A stretch of 64,000 nucleotides of DNA from CAYMPH01 sp964529415 (GCA_964529415.1 CAZGWD010000001.1:266588-330587), one strand, 5' to 3'. Shown: positions 25,964 through 36,262, counted from the first letter of the stretch. Translations and numbers: made by a program. Notes: generated from the sequence alone by a model not told the origin.

Positions 25964-27367
25964 ATGTTAAAAAAAATAACAGCATCATTATTGATTTTTT
26001 CATCAGCGTTTTATATTTCCTGCGCAACAGTTGACTACCGTACTGTTATGAAGGCCCCTGAAGAAAAATTTTACAGAGGCGAATACCTTGAGGCTGCAAA
26101 AATGCTTTTGCCTGAAGTTAACAAAAGCAGCAAAGACCAGCTTCTGTTTATGATGGAATGCGGATATATACTTCATGCAGGTGCTGATTATCAGAAAAGT
26201 AATATGGTTCTTCTTCCGGCAGCAAAAGAAGCCAAGGTCGTTCCTATCAGCATTTCACAGCAGGTCGCAGGGTTACTTACAAATCAGACTGCTACGAATT
26301 ACAGGGGAGAGGATTTTGAAAAGGTTCTGATTCACATGTTCCTTGGAATTAATTTTCTCAAACTGAAAGATTACGACAGTGCCAGGGTTGAATTCAAGGC
26401 TGTAAATGATGAGCTTGCTAAAGTTAAAGAGGAAACCGGAGCTGCCAAATACAAACAGAATCTAATGGCAAAATATCTAACAGCTGTCTCGTATGAAATT
26501 ATCGGAGATGCAAACAACGATAAGAATGATCTTGAATTCGCATATATTGAATACAAACAGATCTATCAGCTAAATCCGGGTCTTCCAGCTGTTCAGACTG
26601 ATCTTCAGAGACTGGCAAAAAAACTGAATTACATGGATGAGTATCAGGATTGGATCGGGAAATTCGGTAAAAAAGATTTTATGGCTGATGATTCAGGAGA
26701 ATTTATTCTGATTTTTCAGGCAGGCAAAACCCCGATCAAAGCCACTAGAGGAAAGCTGCTTGATGATCAAACAATGAAAGCAGGAATTATGATTGCTTTA
26801 AACACTGCATCTCTTGCTGTTGGTGTTACAGCCAGCGCTGTTCTTGCAACGATGAGAATTGCTGAAAATCCAATTCCGAAATTTTTAAGAAGAGGATCTC
26901 AAACATCAGCTGTAAGAATTTCATTTGCAGGCGGAATTCAGCAGACAGTAATTCTTGAAGATATAGAAAATACTGTAATAAGAAATTTTGACGATCAGTA
27001 CCCTGAGCTGTCAAAAAAGGTTGCTGCATCAGTTGTTACAAAAGCAATAGTTTCAGTTGCAGCAGGTATAGCAGGCCAGCAAATTGCTAAAGCAGCAGGC
27101 GGCGGAAAAGGTTTGTCAGCTCTAATAGGATTTGCTGCAGGGCTTGGTACCGGAGCAGCATTGTTTTCGACAATGAGACCGGATTTAAGATGCTGGCACA
27201 CTCTGCCTGGAAATCTTCAGCTTGGACGGATTTTTTTAAAACCAGGGAAATATGATATAACTCTGGAATATATTGGATGGGGCGGTAATGTAATGTCCAG
27301 TTCTACTTTTCCAGTTGATATTAAAAAAGGTGAGAAGATATTTCATAATATCAGAACATTGCATTAA
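25964..27367 (+). CDS. TPR-containing lipoprotein, COG3014-like
   Basis: A 467-residue predicted lipoprotein, lipobox YISC with Cys near residue 20. Residues 25-225 contain helical TPR-like repeats (FYRGEYLEAAKMLLPEV, HMFLGINFLKLKDYDSARVEF, AYIEYKQIYQLNPGLP). The second half has a glycine/alanine-rich hydrophobic region (AAGIAGQQIAKAAGGGKGLS) and a beta-rich tail. This layout matches the COG3014 group, which commonly sits beside LpoB-like lipoproteins and is thought to act in the envelope. A GGGGG-type site precedes the start. The PAS/receiver gene starts five bases after its stop. Confidence 0.72.
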   Translation: MLKKITASLLIFSSAFYISCATVDYRTVMKAPEEKFYRGEYLEAAKMLLPEVNKSSKDQLLFMMECGYILHAGADYQKSNMVLLPAAKEAKVVPISISQQVAGLLTNQTATNYRGEDFEKVLIHMFLGINFLKLKDYDSARVEFKAVNDELAKVKEETGAAKYKQNLMAKYLTAVSYEIIGDANNDKNDLEFAYIEYKQIYQLNPGLPAVQTDLQRLAKKLNYMDEYQDWIGKFGKKDFMADDSGEFILIFQAGKTPIKATRGKLLDDQTMKAGIMIALNTASLAVGVTASAVLATMRIAENPIPKFLRRGSQTSAVRISFAGGIQQTVILEDIENTVIRNFDDQYPELSKKVAASVVTKAIVSVAAGIAGQQIAKAAGGGKGLSALIGFAAGLGTGAALFSTMRPDLRCWHTLPGNLQLGRIFLKPGKYDITLEYIGWGGNVMSSSTFPVDIKKGEKIFHNIRTLH

Positions 27368-27372
27368 AAAAA

Positions 27373-29274
27373 ATGATACTTGAAAAAAATTTAAATGCCG
27401 GAGAAAATCTCAAGCAGGAAGATTTGCAGAAATACTTCCTGCTTGACTGTCTTAATATGCCGGCATGTGTTCTTAATTTAGACGGTAATCTCATATATTC
27501 AAATAAGTCTTTTTCGGATTTTTTTCCTGAGGGTAAAATGGATTTCCGGCTTGATTTTGAGCATCCATTTTTTTCTGAGTACAGGAAAAAAGTAGCGCAA
27601 TGTTATTTATCAGCAAAAAACGGCCATTCAAAACAGTGTTTTGCAATGATTAATTCATCTGAGGGCAGTCACCTGCCGGTTGAAGTATTCTTTTTCCCTA
27701 TATTCGATGGAAATGCTCAAACTGGAATTGCCTCGGTAATAAATGTAGTTGATCCAAAATCCGCATCAATTGAAAAATCCGGTTCCCGTTTAATATTTGA
27801 AAGCAAACTCGATTATGATGATATCTATTATGAATTTTCCCCGATGAATATTATCAGACTGAATGAAAAATATGAAATAATAAAGCAAAGCAGAACAATT
27901 GAATCATCACTTGGCTATACATCTGAGGAACTGACAAAAAATGCAGAGCAGGCATGCAGGATAATTTTCCCATTAGAAACCGAAAAAATTTTAAAAGCTG
28001 CAGCTGAAATTTTTATGGGAAATATGCCGTTTCAGAGATTAGGCGAGATCAGAGTTTCAACAAAAAATTCTGAAATAATGTTTGTAAATGTTGTAATGTT
28101 TCCTGTACGAACAGCCGGTGATGTCAAAGCAGTTGATATCATTATGGAAGATATCACAAAATTAAAAAATATTGAAGATAAAATAAATTCCATGCAGCGT
28201 CTTCAGCTTATGGGAGATATCACAATGGGATTTCTGCACAGCTTAAATAATACATTGAATGTTATTTTAAGCAAGTCACAGCTTTTAATGCAGATTTCAG
28301 AGAAAGAAGCTGTTTCAGACGGCATTCGCTTAATTGAAGAATCTTCTATGAGTATATTCAATCAGATTAGAAGAATTCAGAATTTTATAGGTGATAATAT
28401 TTCGGTATCGGCCGAGAAAACTGAACCGTTTGTGAGCATAATTGAAGATGCTATTGAATTTGCGAAGCTCAAATTGAAGGTTGAAGACAGAGAGAGTAAA
28501 CGTACCATTAATATTGAAAGAAAATATTATATTGATTTTAATATTACAGCAGATACCAAGTCTTTCAGAGAGATTATAATTTCAATGATTCTGAAAGTAT
28601 CTGCAGTAATCTCAAAAAAAGGCACAATCAATATATCAACCAAAGAAAATGCGGATGTTTATCTTATAGTTTCTGCAGAGAAAGATATAATTCCTGAATC
28701 AACTGTTGTATTTGAAGAAGCTTTGAATGTATTTTCCGGTTTGAATATCCGGCAGGTTGCTGACAAGCTGGGAATAAAAATTCTTGAAGAAGAATCCCCT
28801 ACAAGTTATTCAATGAAAGCAATTATTCCAAAACGGTTTGCTTCGAAAAAGTCATTGAATGATTCAAAGAGCCCTGAGTTTAAAATCAGAGGTTTTAATA
28901 TAATGATCGTTGAGGATGAAAAGTATCTCAGAGATATCCTGTTTGAACTTTTTGATAAAATGGGGAATAGAGTATCTGTTTTTGAAAATGGGAAAGATGC
29001 ATTAAAGGCTTACATGGAAAATCCGTTTGATCTTGTAATTACTGATTATGATATAGAAGGTATTACCGGAATTGAGCTGGCAGCAAAAATAAAAGATCTG
29101 GATGATAATACCTCCACAATCCTTTTATCCGGATGGATGCTGAATAATCTTGAAACATATCACAATATTATTGATATCTTTATTCCAAAACCATTCAAGC
29201 TTGATGAACTTATATTGCAGATTTCAAAAATTATGAGTGATAAGAAAATTAAGAAAAATTCACAAAAGCAGTAA
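27373..29274 (+). CDS. PAS-PAS-HisKA-receiver protein with degenerate ATPase domain
   Basis: A 633-residue cytosolic protein. Two PAS-like domains occupy about residues 22-125 and 150-262. A HisKA-like helix pair follows with His289 in GFLHSLNN. The ATPase region (350-490) has lost its key features: the N-box region reads IISMILKVSAVIS without the usual Asn pair, and where the D-x-G-x-G box should be is VSAEKDII. The C-terminal receiver (508-622) is intact, with acidic pair VEDE, phospho-acceptor Asp558 in ITDYD, Ser in LLSG and Lys606 in PKPF. It probably relays or senses rather than autophosphorylates. It follows the TPR lipoprotein by five bases. Confidence 0.78.
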   Translation: MILEKNLNAGENLKQEDLQKYFLLDCLNMPACVLNLDGNLIYSNKSFSDFFPEGKMDFRLDFEHPFFSEYRKKVAQCYLSAKNGHSKQCFAMINSSEGSHLPVEVFFFPIFDGNAQTGIASVINVVDPKSASIEKSGSRLIFESKLDYDDIYYEFSPMNIIRLNEKYEIIKQSRTIESSLGYTSEELTKNAEQACRIIFPLETEKILKAAAEIFMGNMPFQRLGEIRVSTKNSEIMFVNVVMFPVRTAGDVKAVDIIMEDITKLKNIEDKINSMQRLQLMGDITMGFLHSLNNTLNVILSKSQLLMQISEKEAVSDGIRLIEESSMSIFNQIRRIQNFIGDNISVSAEKTEPFVSIIEDAIEFAKLKLKVEDRESKRTINIERKYYIDFNITADTKSFREIIISMILKVSAVISKKGTINISTKENADVYLIVSAEKDIIPESTVVFEEALNVFSGLNIRQVADKLGIKILEEESPTSYSMKAIIPKRFASKKSLNDSKSPEFKIRGFNIMIVEDEKYLRDILFELFDKMGNRVSVFENGKDALKAYMENPFDLVITDYDIEGITGIELAAKIKDLDDNTSTILLSGWMLNNLETYHNIIDIFIPKPFKLDELILQISKIMSDKKIKKNSQKQ

Positions 29275-29294
29275 TATTATATATAATATTTATT

Positions 29295-30278
29295 TCAGAG
29301 TGAATTATTTAATCTTTGAAGATCTTCTTTTTTCCCTATAAAAACAATTACATCATTATATTCAAGCAGTTCTGTCGGGATTGGATTAAATATCATTCTG
29401 CCGTCATGTTTTTTTATCAGAACAATGATAAGCCCGTAATCGCGCCTTAAATTGCTTTCAATAATATTTTTTCCGTCAAGTGCAGTTCCCTTCTCAATTT
29501 TCAATTCTTCCATAACAAGACCGATATTGCTGTCCATTATTGCTATATCGATAAAATCAACAACCGTTGGCCTGATTAAAACCTGGGCCATTCTTTTACC
29601 GCCGATTAAATACGGTGAAACCACACGGTTTGCACCGGCCCTTGTAAGTTTAATTTCTGCGCTTTCATCAGAAGCTCGTGCAAGAATAAAAATATCCGGA
29701 TTGAGACCTCTTGCTGAAAGTGTGATAAAAACATTATCTGCATCTGAACGCACTGCAGCAACAAATGCCTTGGCATTTGCTATACCTGCTTTATTCAAGG
29801 TTTCATCTTCTGTTGCATCTGCAGGCAGATATAGATATTTTAAAGCTTCCATTTGTATTATAGCTTCAGCAGTATTATCAATAACTACGAATTCTTTATT
29901 ATATGTATGGAGTTCTTCACAGATAAGCGCGCCTATTCTGCCGAATCCGCAGATTATATAATGATCTTTCAGTCTTAAAATTTTATTTTCCACTTTTTTT
30001 CTCCCGAAAGTTTTTTTAAACTCGCCTTCAACCATAACTCTGAGGGAATTTCCTATAGCGTATGCCCAAACTGAAACGCCCAGAATAATTACAAAAATTG
30101 TAAAAATTCTTCCTGTATTGGAAAGAGGTTTTACTTCCTGAAACCCAACTGTTGCAATAGTAATTACAGTCATATACACAGCTTCAAGAAGAGTCATGCC
30201 TTCAATAAAAAAGTAACCGGTAATTGATAATATCATTACAGCAATGAGCATTACCAGGGGTATTTTAATTTTTTTCAA
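29295..30278 (-). CDS. two-helix potassium channel with RCK (TrkA) domain
   Basis: A 327-residue inner-membrane channel of the MthK/Kch type. Membrane helices are at about residues 6-26 and 59-79. The pore loop between them has the filter TVGF at 43-46, a variant of TVGY with Phe and no Asp two residues later (FQE). The RCK/TrkA-N domain begins near residue 105 with IICGFGRIG, and a TrkA-C domain fills about 235-325 (MEELKIEKGTALDGKNI, FNPIPTELLEYNDVIVFIG). Ligand binding at the RCK domain normally gates the pore. Convergent with the preceding gene, about 20 bases apart. Confidence 0.88.
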   Translation of the reverse strand: MKKIKIPLVMLIAVMILSITGYFFIEGMTLLEAVYMTVITIATVGFQEVKPLSNTGRIFTIFVIILGVSVWAYAIGNSLRVMVEGEFKKTFGRKKVENKILRLKDHYIICGFGRIGALICEELHTYNKEFVVIDNTAEAIIQMEALKYLYLPADATEDETLNKAGIANAKAFVAAVRSDADNVFITLSARGLNPDIFILARASDESAEIKLTRAGANRVVSPYLIGGKRMAQVLIRPTVVDFIDIAIMDSNIGLVMEELKIEKGTALDGKNIIESNLRRDYGLIIVLIKKHDGRMIFNPIPTELLEYNDVIVFIGKKEDLQRLNNSL

Positions 30279-30370
30279 TTTATAATCCCATTTATTAATT
30301 GTCTTCTTAATGATAAATTATGATAAAGACGCATCTTTAATATTATCGGCATTTTCTATGGAGGATTATT

Positions 30371-30763
30371 ATGCAAAAATTTCTGTCCGACGAATGGTTT
30401 ATTGATGTTGAAAAAACTGTTAATGAATTCATCAATATTGATATTGCAAAAGCCATGAAAGACGTTATAGTTAATTTAACTCTTAAGACCGGCTCAGGCG
30501 ATGTTCAAATGAGAATAGACCGCGGAATTATTGTAAAGGGACATTCTGCAAGTGCAGATGTTCAGATGTCAATGCCTGAAGATTATGCATATAAGCTTCT
30601 TATTCTCGGTGACTGGTCTGTTGGCATGAAAGGCTATGTTGCGCGAAAAATTTCTGTATCCGGGAATATGAGAAAACTTATTCCGCTTCAGGTTTTTAAA
30701 CCTACAAAATCACAGGATGAACTGAGAGAGAAAATTAAGTCTTTTACTGAATATACTTCTTAG
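30371..30763 (+). CDS. SCP2 sterol-binding-domain protein
   Basis: A 130-residue single-domain protein. GGAGG lies nine bases before the ATG. The pattern FINIDIAKAMKDVIVNLTLK, GIIVKGHSASADVQMSMPEDYAYKLLIL and GYVARKISVSGNMRKLIPL matches the SCP2 lipid-binding fold (a hydrophobic pocket binding lipids or acyl-CoA). No signal peptide is present, so it is cytosolic. It is convergent with the hybrid kinase gene, four bases away. Confidence 0.8.
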   Translation: MQKFLSDEWFIDVEKTVNEFINIDIAKAMKDVIVNLTLKTGSGDVQMRIDRGIIVKGHSASADVQMSMPEDYAYKLLILGDWSVGMKGYVARKISVSGNMRKLIPLQVFKPTKSQDELREKIKSFTEYTS

Positions 30764-30767
30764 TTTA

Positions 30768-33700
30768 TCAGTTTTTATTCAGGTGTTTTTCAAGAACTGC
30801 TGATAGTTCAGATATGGTAAAAGGTTTTCCTATACTTGCTGTAAAACCGAATGCTTTCGGGTTAGCTATTACTGGATCGTCTGCATAACCGCTTATTACA
30901 AGAATTGGAACTAACGGTTCAATTTCACGTATTGTAGATATAATTTCTTTTCCGCCCAAGCCTCCGGGAATTGTAAGATCAAGTATGATTCCTGATATGG
31001 CGCGATTGGCTTTATATTCTACAAGTAAAAAATCAAGAACCTCTTTTCCATCTTTCATCGAAACGCAGGTGTACCCCTGAGTTTTAAGCATTTTTCCAAG
31101 AATATTACGGATAAATTCTTCATCGTCCATTACTATAATTGTTCCGCTGCCTTTATGTTTAACAGGCAAGTTATTTGTATTTAATATAGCAGTTTCTTCT
31201 GATGCAGGAAGATATATATGAAATGTACTTCCTTTTGCTGGTTCAGAATCAATATCCAATAATCCTTCATGACGATTTATAATTGAATATGATGTTGCAA
31301 GACCAAGTCCGTGCCCTTTAGTTTTTGTTGTAAAGAAAGGATCAAAAATATACGGAATTATTTCTTTAGATATTCCAATTCCAAAATCTTTAATAGATAT
31401 TTTTACGTATCTTTCTTCTGTTAGAATTGAATGATCTTTATTTCCGTGATCAATATTTTTTGCGGTTACTTCAATTGTGCCTCCCATTGGCATGGCCTGC
31501 TGAGCATTGATGATTATATTGTCTATGACCTGACTTATCTGATTTTTATCAATATAGCACGGCCAGAGATCCGGATCAATATTAATGCTGTGAGATACAT
31601 TAGATCCGCTGAGTGCAAACTGCACTGTTTCACGGATAATTGGAAGAAGATGTTCCGCTTTTCTTACAGGGGCTCCGCCTTTGGAAAATGTAAGGAGTTG
31701 ATTGGTGAGTGCTCTGGCCCTATTGATAGTTTCAAGTGATTCATTCAGATATCCGATGACTTCAGTTTCTTTTGAAGAAGAACAGGCCAGCTCAATATAA
31801 CCGAAAATTCCTCCTAAAAGATTATTGAAATCATGCGCAATCCCTCCTGCAAGAACACCGAGAGATTCAAGTTTCTGAAGATTACGAAGTGCATCTTCGG
31901 ACTGTTTTCTTTCAGTTATATCAATTGTCTGTATTAAAGAATTAATTCGTCCGGAAGAATCATGGTATATTGCACTTCTTATTTCACCAATTCGCTTAGA
32001 CCCTGTTTTCTGTATAAATGAAAATTCATAAAGAGAAGGTATTTCTTCTCCGCTTTGAAGTTTATTATGTCTTTCTATTGTTAATTCTTTGCTTTCTTCT
32101 GAAAGCAGAAATGAAAAATCTTTTCCGAGAATTTCTTCTCTTGAATATCCTGCCATGATGCAGAATTCTTCATTAACATATGTGTATTGTGATAAATCAT
32201 TTACTATTGCTATTCCAATATGGGATTTTTCTACAACTGACCTGAATTTATTTTCATTTTCTCTCAATGCATACTCAATTTGCTTTCTTTGAGTTACGTC
32301 AAGATGCAATCCTACAAGTCCATTAATGTATCCGTTTTTGTTTCGCAGCGGATAGGCTCTCAGGAAAATTTCAAGAGGAGTTTTGTCCCTGCCGAACATT
32401 TTAACTTCTCCCTGCCAGTTTTTCCCTTGCATGATTGAATCAAACAATTGTTTTCCGATAGATTTATCAGCATAAACATCAATTGGGTTATCCCCTATAT
32501 CCCCGAAAAGCTGATTGAAGGCTTTATTCTGATAAAAATGTTTTCCTTCAGGAGTTGCCATTCCTATCGCGTCTGATGAATATTCCACCAAATCTTTGAA
32601 TATATGAAGGCTCTCTTCAGCTTTTAAACGTTCACTGATATCCATTGAGATATTGGCAATATACTGCATTGTTCCTGTTTCAGGATTTGTAATTTTAAAA
32701 GTAATTGCATGTACGTCGGTCAAATTTCCGGTTTTTAAATTGAGGTATTGCAGATCGCCTTCCCAATAACCATTTTCCAAAATTGTCGGTAAAACTTCCT
32801 GCTGAACTTTATTAAGCAGATGTTCTGGGATAACTTTTAAAATATTGGTTTTGTGCACCTCTTCATCTGAAATGCCAAGCATATTCATTCCTGCGCTATT
32901 TAAAAATATCATGTTCCCGTCAGCTGAAGCAAGATTGATTAATTCGCGGCTGTGACGTACAATGGAAGCAAGCATGTTTGATTCACTTTGTACGCGTTTT
33001 CGTTCGTTAATATCAAACACAATAACAAATATACTTTTAACTTTGCCTTGTTCATCTAATTCCGGGAGGTAATTAATATTAAACCAGCGAGGTTCATTCT
33101 TAACAGGTATAATATTTTCAAATTCTACGCGTTCGCCTGATCTGGCACGGTTAATATAAGGCAAAGCGCGCAAAAATGATTCTTCGCCAAGAATATCTTT
33201 CACCTGTTTTCCGATTATTTCTTCTGTAGCCATTCCGAAATTTTGCGCAAATGCCTTATTTGCAAACAGATACCGCAAATCATCAGCATTGACATATGAT
33301 ATAAGGGCAGGAATGTTATTTGTAATTATACGCAGCTGATGTTCACTTTCAAGAAGAGCCTGCTGAGTTTTCATCATTTGATTATTTGTTGAAATAAGTT
33401 CCTCGTTTGTTGCTTCCATTTCCTCCAATGCTGCGTTTAATTCCTCGTTTGACTGCGCAAGATCATTGTTTTTTATTGTAATGAGCTCTTCATTCTCAAT
33501 TGATTTTTTATGTGCTTCAAACAATTCAAACGCCATCTCGATCGAAGCGCTTAGGACAAAATCACCGGAGTTTTTAATTACATAACCATAACGGGTGATG
33601 CCGCGAACTTTTTCCACTATTTCTCGTTCTGAATGCGAAGTTATGAAAACGATTGGAATACTCTTCTTTGTTAAAATAATTTCTGCAGCTGATGAACCGT

Positions 33701-33896
33701 TCATACCCATACCCAGATCAATATCCATGAGTATCAGATTGATTGAATCGTTTGAGCAGGCAAGGTTAACTGCATCTTCTCCGGTTTTTGCAGAAAGAAC
33801 ATCATAGCCGAATTTTTTAATCGTCTGCGCCAGAGCCAGTGATATAATGGCTTCGTCTTCGACAAGTAAAATAGTTTTATTTTTATATATAGTCAT
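30768..33896 (-). CDS. hybrid sensor histidine kinase: receiver, four PAS, HisKA, ATPase, receiver
   Basis: A 1042-residue cytosolic kinase. The N-terminal receiver (6-120) has Asp58 in LMDID. A coiled coil (about 130-185) with an EELNAALEEMEATNEELIST stretch leads to four PAS domains at about 183-298, 303-425, 430-540 and 547-663. The HisKA domain has His688 in GGIAHDFNN. The ATPase is intact (N-box Asn793 and Asn797, DFGIGI at 837-842, GHGLGLA at 861-867). The C-terminal receiver (918-1040) has Asp973 and Lys1024. No membrane segment or signal peptide. The PAS-rich kinase gene lies 68 bases upstream on the same strand, so the two are probably one operon. Confidence 0.93.
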   Translation of the reverse strand: MTIYKNKTILLVEDEAIISLALAQTIKKFGYDVLSAKTGEDAVNLACSNDSINLILMDIDLGMGMNGSSAAEIILTKKSIPIVFITSHSEREIVEKVRGITRYGYVIKNSGDFVLSASIEMAFELFEAHKKSIENEELITIKNNDLAQSNEELNAALEEMEATNEELISTNNQMMKTQQALLESEHQLRIITNNIPALISYVNADDLRYLFANKAFAQNFGMATEEIIGKQVKDILGEESFLRALPYINRARSGERVEFENIIPVKNEPRWFNINYLPELDEQGKVKSIFVIVFDINERKRVQSESNMLASIVRHSRELINLASADGNMIFLNSAGMNMLGISDEEVHKTNILKVIPEHLLNKVQQEVLPTILENGYWEGDLQYLNLKTGNLTDVHAITFKITNPETGTMQYIANISMDISERLKAEESLHIFKDLVEYSSDAIGMATPEGKHFYQNKAFNQLFGDIGDNPIDVYADKSIGKQLFDSIMQGKNWQGEVKMFGRDKTPLEIFLRAYPLRNKNGYINGLVGLHLDVTQRKQIEYALRENENKFRSVVEKSHIGIAIVNDLSQYTYVNEEFCIMAGYSREEILGKDFSFLLSEESKELTIERHNKLQSGEEIPSLYEFSFIQKTGSKRIGEIRSAIYHDSSGRINSLIQTIDITERKQSEDALRNLQKLESLGVLAGGIAHDFNNLLGGIFGYIELACSSSKETEVIGYLNESLETINRARALTNQLLTFSKGGAPVRKAEHLLPIIRETVQFALSGSNVSHSINIDPDLWPCYIDKNQISQVIDNIIINAQQAMPMGGTIEVTAKNIDHGNKDHSILTEERYVKISIKDFGIGISKEIIPYIFDPFFTTKTKGHGLGLATSYSIINRHEGLLDIDSEPAKGSTFHIYLPASEETAILNTNNLPVKHKGSGTIIVMDDEEFIRNILGKMLKTQGYTCVSMKDGKEVLDFLLVEYKANRAISGIILDLTIPGGLGGKEIISTIREIEPLVPILVISGYADDPVIANPKAFGFTASIGKPFTISELSAVLEKHLNKN

Positions 33897-33964
33897 TGAA
33901 AGCCCCTGAATTATCTTTCGTTTATTTTATGTATTACTTGTTTTTGTAAGCTGCGGGTTATTAT

Positions 33965-36262
33965 CTATAACTCAAATTCCAGAATAACCCTGGTTCCATC
34001 TTTTCGTTCTATGCGTATTGTGCCTTGCAGTTCCTGTGTCAGTATCCACACCAATTGAAGACCAAATCCGGATGAATTTTCAAAATCTACTGTTTCGGGC
34101 ATGCCAACTCCGTTATCATGAATTATTATTGAAACAATGGATATATTTTTTTCTGGATCAGATTTCAAACCTGCAGAAATAGAAATTTCTCCATTTGTTC
34201 TGCCGATAAATGCATACTTCATTATGTTGGTTAAAAGCTCATTTATTATAATACCAAGCGGCTGCAGACGCTTGGTATCTAAAATAAAATTTTCAATATT
34301 ATGCTCAAGGTTTACAGAATTACTATTGGAAAAATTTTTAATGATTTCCTCAGTTAGATATGGAAGATAATCCGATACTGATATTTTCTGAAAATCCGGA
34401 GAAAGATATATTTTATTATATAATGCCATCATGCTCTGGACACGGTTTGCTGAATCTTCCAATGCAGAAATGGCGGTCTGATCTTTTAACGTATTTGCCT
34501 GAAGAATAAGAAGCCCGTAAATTGTATTCATATTGTTTTTAATTCTATGGTGAACTTCTCTGAGAATAAGCTCTTTTTCTGCAAGAAGCTTCTGGATGTT
34601 TTCTTCTGCATTTTTTCGATCAGTGATATCTGTTATCATAGCAAAAGAACCTTCAGATTTTCCGTTTGCAGCATTAATTGATTTTGCTGATATAATTGTC
34701 CATTGCTTACTGCCGTCTTTTTTTATAATGCAGCGTTCGTAAATTGAATCTTTTCCCTGAGCGCGGATTTTCATCTGGGAGTGGTGATCGTTTAATTGAT
34801 CTTCCGGGAGAAAAGTTTCGAATTTCTTCCCAATCATATTTTCAATGGTATAACCAAGCATTGCTGACATTTGCTGGCTTATGAATGTAATTTTGCCTTC
34901 AGCATCCAAAGAAATTACACCCTCTATTGCAGTTTCAATAATTTGCTGATATTTTTTTTGGCTTTGAATAAGTTCTTCATTTAGCGTGAGAAGTATATTA
35001 TTTGTTTCATTCAGCTTTTCATTTTTAATTTTAATTTCTTCATCTGCCAGCCTCTGCTCAGTAATGTCGCGGATAATACCTGTTAGACGTTTACTTTCTG
35101 TATTAATGCTTGTTGAGATCGATAATCTTTTATTTTTATATTCTAATTGAAGATCGTGAAATTCTTTGCCCTGGAGAAGGTTTTTTAAATGAGGAATTGC
35201 ATGTAAAATATTTTTTGCAGATAATAAATCTTTGGCAATATTCAGGATATTTTTCCCGACTATATTTTCAATTGGAATTTCAAGAATTCTCTCAAGGGAT
35301 TTATTTATGGAAATAACTTCACCAGTTAGTGTTGTATAAGCAATGCCATCTGAAACTGAATTAAAAATATCTTCGTAAATTTCTTCTTTATATTTCAGAG
35401 CTTCCTGCAGTTGCTTCCTCTCTGTAATATCATTGAATGTTATAATAAGATTTTCAGATAAAAATGTAGCATGAAGTTCACAGATTCGTATTGAATCATC
35501 TTTGCAGGTAACTCTGTATTCTCCTGTGTTTACAGGCTTCCCGGTTTTTTGTGCTTTTTCCAGAAATGATTTCCAGCGATTAATTACTTCCTGCCTGTAA
35601 ACCGGATCAGGGAATGCTATTTGATACCATTCTGATACTGTTTGCGCTGTATGACCGAAAAGTGCAAGAGCGCTGCTGCTCCAGTAGAAAATATTTTCAT
35701 CCATCAGATCAACAACAGCAACAGGAAAAGGCGTTGCATCAAGAACATTTCGGAGTTTGGTCTCCATCTGCTCAAGTGCTATCTTGCTTTTTGTCAGATT
35801 TACGTTTACTGATAATAGATTTTTTTTTGCATCTTCAAGTTGTTCATTTTTAATTTTAATCTCTTCTTCGGATAATTTACGTTCTGTAATATCATAGCTT
35901 AGAACTGCAATTGAAATGACCTGATTATTTGAATTATATATCGGGGAGTAATTTACTTCTATCCAGCGCTTCCCGGAAGTCAAATCAAAGGTGTTCACAT
36001 ATGTAATAGATTTGCCTGCTCTGACTTCATTTATATATTTGAGAGCAAATTGATAATTCGTTTCCCCTATAATTTTTTTTATATGGCTTCCGATGATTTT
36101 ATCACGGGGAATTCCGAATGATTTTTCAAACGAGCTGTTTACAAATTCATATTGCAAAGTTTCTGCATTTACATAAGCAATAAATCCAGGTATATTATCA
36201 GCAAGAATCAGAAATCTATGATTATTCTCCTGTTCCAGTATTTTATTATTTTTGATGCTCAT
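33965..36262 (-). CDS. multi-PAS sensor kinase, HisKA_2 type
   Basis: A 765-residue cytosolic protein with four PAS domains at about 15-130, 168-283, 293-403 and 436-550, linked by short coiled coils. A HisKA_2 domain follows with His571 in REVHHRIKNNMNT. The ATPase domain has N-box Asn674 and Asn679 (IINELLTNIMKYAF), DNGVGMP at 716-722 and GFGLQL near 732. HisKA_2 kinases often lack a fixed cognate receiver and may pass phosphate to stand-alone receivers or to the hybrid kinase encoded 68 bases downstream. The signal perceived is not evident. Confidence 0.93.
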   Translation of the reverse strand: MSIKNNKILEQENNHRFLILADNIPGFIAYVNAETLQYEFVNSSFEKSFGIPRDKIIGSHIKKIIGETNYQFALKYINEVRAGKSITYVNTFDLTSGKRWIEVNYSPIYNSNNQVISIAVLSYDITERKLSEEEIKIKNEQLEDAKKNLLSVNVNLTKSKIALEQMETKLRNVLDATPFPVAVVDLMDENIFYWSSSALALFGHTAQTVSEWYQIAFPDPVYRQEVINRWKSFLEKAQKTGKPVNTGEYRVTCKDDSIRICELHATFLSENLIITFNDITERKQLQEALKYKEEIYEDIFNSVSDGIAYTTLTGEVISINKSLERILEIPIENIVGKNILNIAKDLLSAKNILHAIPHLKNLLQGKEFHDLQLEYKNKRLSISTSINTESKRLTGIIRDITEQRLADEEIKIKNEKLNETNNILLTLNEELIQSQKKYQQIIETAIEGVISLDAEGKITFISQQMSAMLGYTIENMIGKKFETFLPEDQLNDHHSQMKIRAQGKDSIYERCIIKKDGSKQWTIISAKSINAANGKSEGSFAMITDITDRKNAEENIQKLLAEKELILREVHHRIKNNMNTIYGLLILQANTLKDQTAISALEDSANRVQSMMALYNKIYLSPDFQKISVSDYLPYLTEEIIKNFSNSNSVNLEHNIENFILDTKRLQPLGIIINELLTNIMKYAFIGRTNGEISISAGLKSDPEKNISIVSIIIHDNGVGMPETVDFENSSGFGLQLVWILTQELQGTIRIERKDGTRVILEFEL

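Noticed and set aside
29273..29290. An 18-base A/T palindrome between two convergent genes
   Set aside because: It is all A/T in an AT-rich genome and easily arises by chance; it is too weak to call a terminator.
29452..29961. Plus-strand frame (169 codons) inside the K+ channel gene
   Set aside because: It is a shadow of the RCK domain coding sequence read on the opposite strand.
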